The position numbers were made by a program, and so were the translations under genes. A stretch of DNA of 64,000 nucleotides from UBA2589 sp038120095 (GTDB lineage: Bacteria; Gemmatimonadota; Gemmatimonadetes; Longimicrobiales; Gaopeijiaceae): positions 1 through 64,000 of the forward strand of contig JAYOKZ010000013.1 in the NCBI GenBank assembly GCA_038120095.1, read 5' to 3'. Below, piece after piece: positions 62,538 to 64,000 of the stretch (the first letter of the stretch is position 1; every line of letters starts with the position of its first letter). The notes below the pieces were generated by a model that saw nothing but the letters and a program-made list of their open reading frames with translations, made no database searches and had not been told where the DNA came from.

Positions 62538-62912
62538 TCAGGCCGACGGCTGCTCCGATAGCCACGATCGCGCGTCGACGTGCGAGTGGCAGGGTCGAAC
62601 TGCGACCCCTGCTTCGACCGCAAAGTCGGATGCGTTGAGGAACCGATCGTGGGCGTCTCCCGCCACCACAACAGCGACGCCGCTGATCCGGTCGCGATAC
62701 GCGCCGAAGATCGCGCCCGCGGCGCTCATTTCTTCAGGGGACTTGGACATCACCCCGGCAGCTCCGCTCATGTCGAGCAGGATTGGGACCCGGGTCGGCA
62801 GCTCGTCTGACTCGAAGGCAGCATCGGCGACGCGGCGGAGCTCGTTGGCGGTGTAGTCGCCATCGACGGTGAGCGACAGCACATCATCTCTGAGTCGAGT
62901 GAAGACCGGCAT
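62538..62912 (-). CDS. STAS-domain (SpoIIAA-like) protein
   Basis: The ATG at 62912 follows AGGAG and yields 124 residues. The core DVLSLTVDGDYTANELRRVA, then VPILLDMSGAAGVMSKSP, is the STAS fold with the phosphorylatable Ser of anti-anti-sigma factors (Ser49 in DMSG). Later segments ISGVAVVVAGDAHDRFLNAS and the tail VDARSWLSEQPSA complete the domain. Such proteins act as partner-switching modules with serine kinases, or as membrane-activity regulators. Longer readings upstream (to 63050) are not supported by an RBS. It is transcribed toward the rhodopsin operon but separated from it by 249 nt, so co-expression is not certain. Confidence 0.8.
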   Translation of the reverse strand: MPVFTRLRDDVLSLTVDGDYTANELRRVADAAFESDELPTRVPILLDMSGAAGVMSKSPEEMSAAGAIFGAYRDRISGVAVVVAGDAHDRFLNASDFAVEAGVAVRPCHSHVDARSWLSEQPSA

Positions 62913-63108
62913 GTTCTGCTCCTGAGGGTCGGCGAGACGACCCGGACTTCGCCGCCGACATCGATGGAGACTCATGGCCCCGGGCGCGACGGCAACTTGG
63001 ACGAGCCTTCTTCCGGAGGCAAGAACGAAAAAAATGTCCATTTTCGTCATGCAAGACTCTACATTGCAGCGACATTTCCATCAGCCTCGACGCTGCGCGC
63101 CCAGCCTC

Positions 63109-64000
63109 ATGGAACAGAACAGGGGCCTTGCCCACACATTCGACACACTTTTCTCGCAGCTTGAGGACTCTCGCGACACATCGACCGCACGAGAGGGAGA
63201 GAGCCCCGGCCCGACGGAGGTCGGGACCGGTACCGCGGCATCGGGAGGATCTGAAGCGGACCACGAGATCGATTTCTTCGAATTCGGCACGCTGGACGGC
63301 CCGTCGTACGCGGAGCGTGGCCCTGTCCACGTAGCTGCCGACCCTCTTGACGACGACCGCTCGCCCGAACTGCATCGGGTCGTTGGCAATTCGGATGAGG
63401 GGCCAGACGGCCCGCCGTCACCACTCGATCTCGCAACGGAAGCGTTCGTCGCGGGGGATGCGTCACGGGCGCGCGAGGTCGAAGACCTGGCGAGCGAGTG
63501 CCTTCAGCGGCGGGAGCTCGATCCGGTTGCGAGGGCGGTCGTCGCAATCGTGCTGTCGTCTGCAGATCGCGAAGAACCGTCGATGTACGAAGTGGCCGAG
63601 GCGTTGATGACCGCTCCCGTACTGGCTCGTATCGTCAGTCACATGGGTCGGTCACGAGTTGAGGAGGCGCAGGCACAGTACTTCTCGGTGTGTCGCTCGA
63701 TCGGCGCCGACATCGCAAGGGCCATTCGCGACGACCTGGCGGAAAATACGGATCGACGGGCCCGGTGGATCTTCTGTCAGGCTCTGGCCCACATGGGTCA
63801 GGCGGGGCGAGAGATGGTCGAGGAGATGGTGTTGGACGACAACCGCTTCCTCGTGCGTAATGCCGTCACGATTCTCGGGGAGCAGGGAGGCGACCGTGCG
63901 GTCGAGCTCTGCACGTCCGCTCTGGCGAACCCCGATGCCATGGTCAGGAAGGAAGCCCTGCGATCGCTTACGAGGCTCGGAGACCCGGAGTCCGGACCCA
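63109..64000 (+). CDS. HEAT-repeat protein (3' end outside window)
   Basis: From ATG 63109 the frame stays open to the right edge, giving at least 297 residues; in-frame ATGs at 63034 and 63049 are possible and no start has a good ribosome site. The first 130 residues are acidic and Gly/Ser/Pro-rich (SPGPTEVGTGTAASGGSEAD). From about 140 helical pairs appear, including LVRNAVTILGEQGGDRAVEL and DAMVRKEALRSLTRLGDP, which read as HEAT/PBS-lyase-like repeats. Such repeats usually bind other proteins or assemble complexes. It is divergent from the STAS-domain gene. The missing C-terminus prevents naming a function. Confidence 0.7.
   Translation, partial: MEQNRGLAHTFDTLFSQLEDSRDTSTAREGESPGPTEVGTGTAASGGSEADHEIDFFEFGTLDGPSYAERGPVHVAADPLDDDRSPELHRVVGNSDEGPDGPPSPLDLATEAFVAGDASRAREVEDLASECLQRRELDPVARAVVAIVLSSADREEPSMYEVAEALMTAPVLARIVSHMGRSRVEEAQAQYFSVCRSIGADIARAIRDDLAENTDRRARWIFCQALAHMGQAGREMVEEMVLDDNRFLVRNAVTILGEQGGDRAVELCTSALANPDAMVRKEALRSLTRLGDPESGP

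Noticed and set aside
62884..63375. 163-residue minus-strand open frame at the right end
   Set aside because: Arg/Ser/Cys-rich shadow of the HEAT-repeat reading frame, overlapping the STAS gene start.
1..64000. tRNA, rRNA, CRISPR arrays, insertion sequences or prophage genes
   Set aside because: None were recognised on reading either strand; no regularly spaced repeats or transposase motifs were seen.

Overview
The window is a high-GC scaffold (two 10-N joins, so probably metagenome-assembled) from a heterotrophic, probably marine bacterium. The gene content points to Gemmatimonadota or a close neighbour such as Acidobacteriota. Typical signs are many secreted or lipoprotein hydrolases, a VPS10/BNR-repeat protein, a DUF5117-type HExxH metalloprotease, a DUF5916 outer-membrane protein, a DUF1592/DUF1552/ankyrin trio, and WD40-amidohydrolase fusions. 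This is inference from protein families; no rRNA, tRNA, CRISPR array or insertion sequence was seen.

Layout. (1) 1-7444: a beta-glucan locus with a GH3 beta-glucosidase cut by the left edge, a clan GH-A glycosidase with a barrel-like C-terminal half, an ATP-type phosphofructokinase and a GH16 lipoprotein. A perfect 25-bp dyad lies between the divergent glycosidase and pfk genes. (2) 7531-12583: a divergent cluster of OPT transporter, AroM/racemase-like protein, DUF917 (S-methyl-thiohydantoin desulfurase-type) and hydantoinase/oxoprolinase, read here as uptake and breakdown of a hydantoin-like compound. (3) 12688-38859: a long plus-strand run of exported or lipid-anchored proteins: BNR protein, metalloprotease, cupins, DUF5916, DUF1592/DUF1552/ankyrin, short-chain fatty acid transporter, exported FAH-fold protein, M24 peptidase, DinB and a beta-lactamase-fold hydrolase. 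(4) 38875-50986: two minus-strand lipoproteins, a large WD40-amidohydrolase, a family III CoA-transferase, an RnfD-like/Sel1 membrane protein coupled to a sulfatase-modifying-factor-fold protein, and an NHL lipoprotein.

(5) 50987-54521: a sigma-54 module. A PEP-CTERM protein sits behind a -24/-12 promoter and ends at a strong terminator. It is followed by tandem dyads, a second -24/-12 promoter, a hairpin-rich stretch closed by a 12-bp-stem terminator (candidate sRNA or attenuating leader), and an NtrC-type response regulator. A TonB-like N-terminal protein lies convergent to it. (6) 54694-56983: an M19 dipeptidase, DinB and flavin split-barrel operon.

(7) 57002-62288, minus strand: a compact phototrophy operon in the order rhodopsin, crtY lycopene cyclase, blh beta-carotene dioxygenase, CrtO-like oxidoreductase, and a second, membrane-type lycopene cyclase. 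The last four genes overlap by 4 nt each. The rhodopsin has the D-T-E proton-pump set, a Leu at the tuning site, and the glycine that opens the carotenoid window in xanthorhodopsins. The operon therefore appears to make the pump, its retinal and perhaps an antenna ketocarotenoid from lycopene supplied elsewhere. (8) 62538-64000: a STAS-domain protein and the start of a HEAT-repeat protein.
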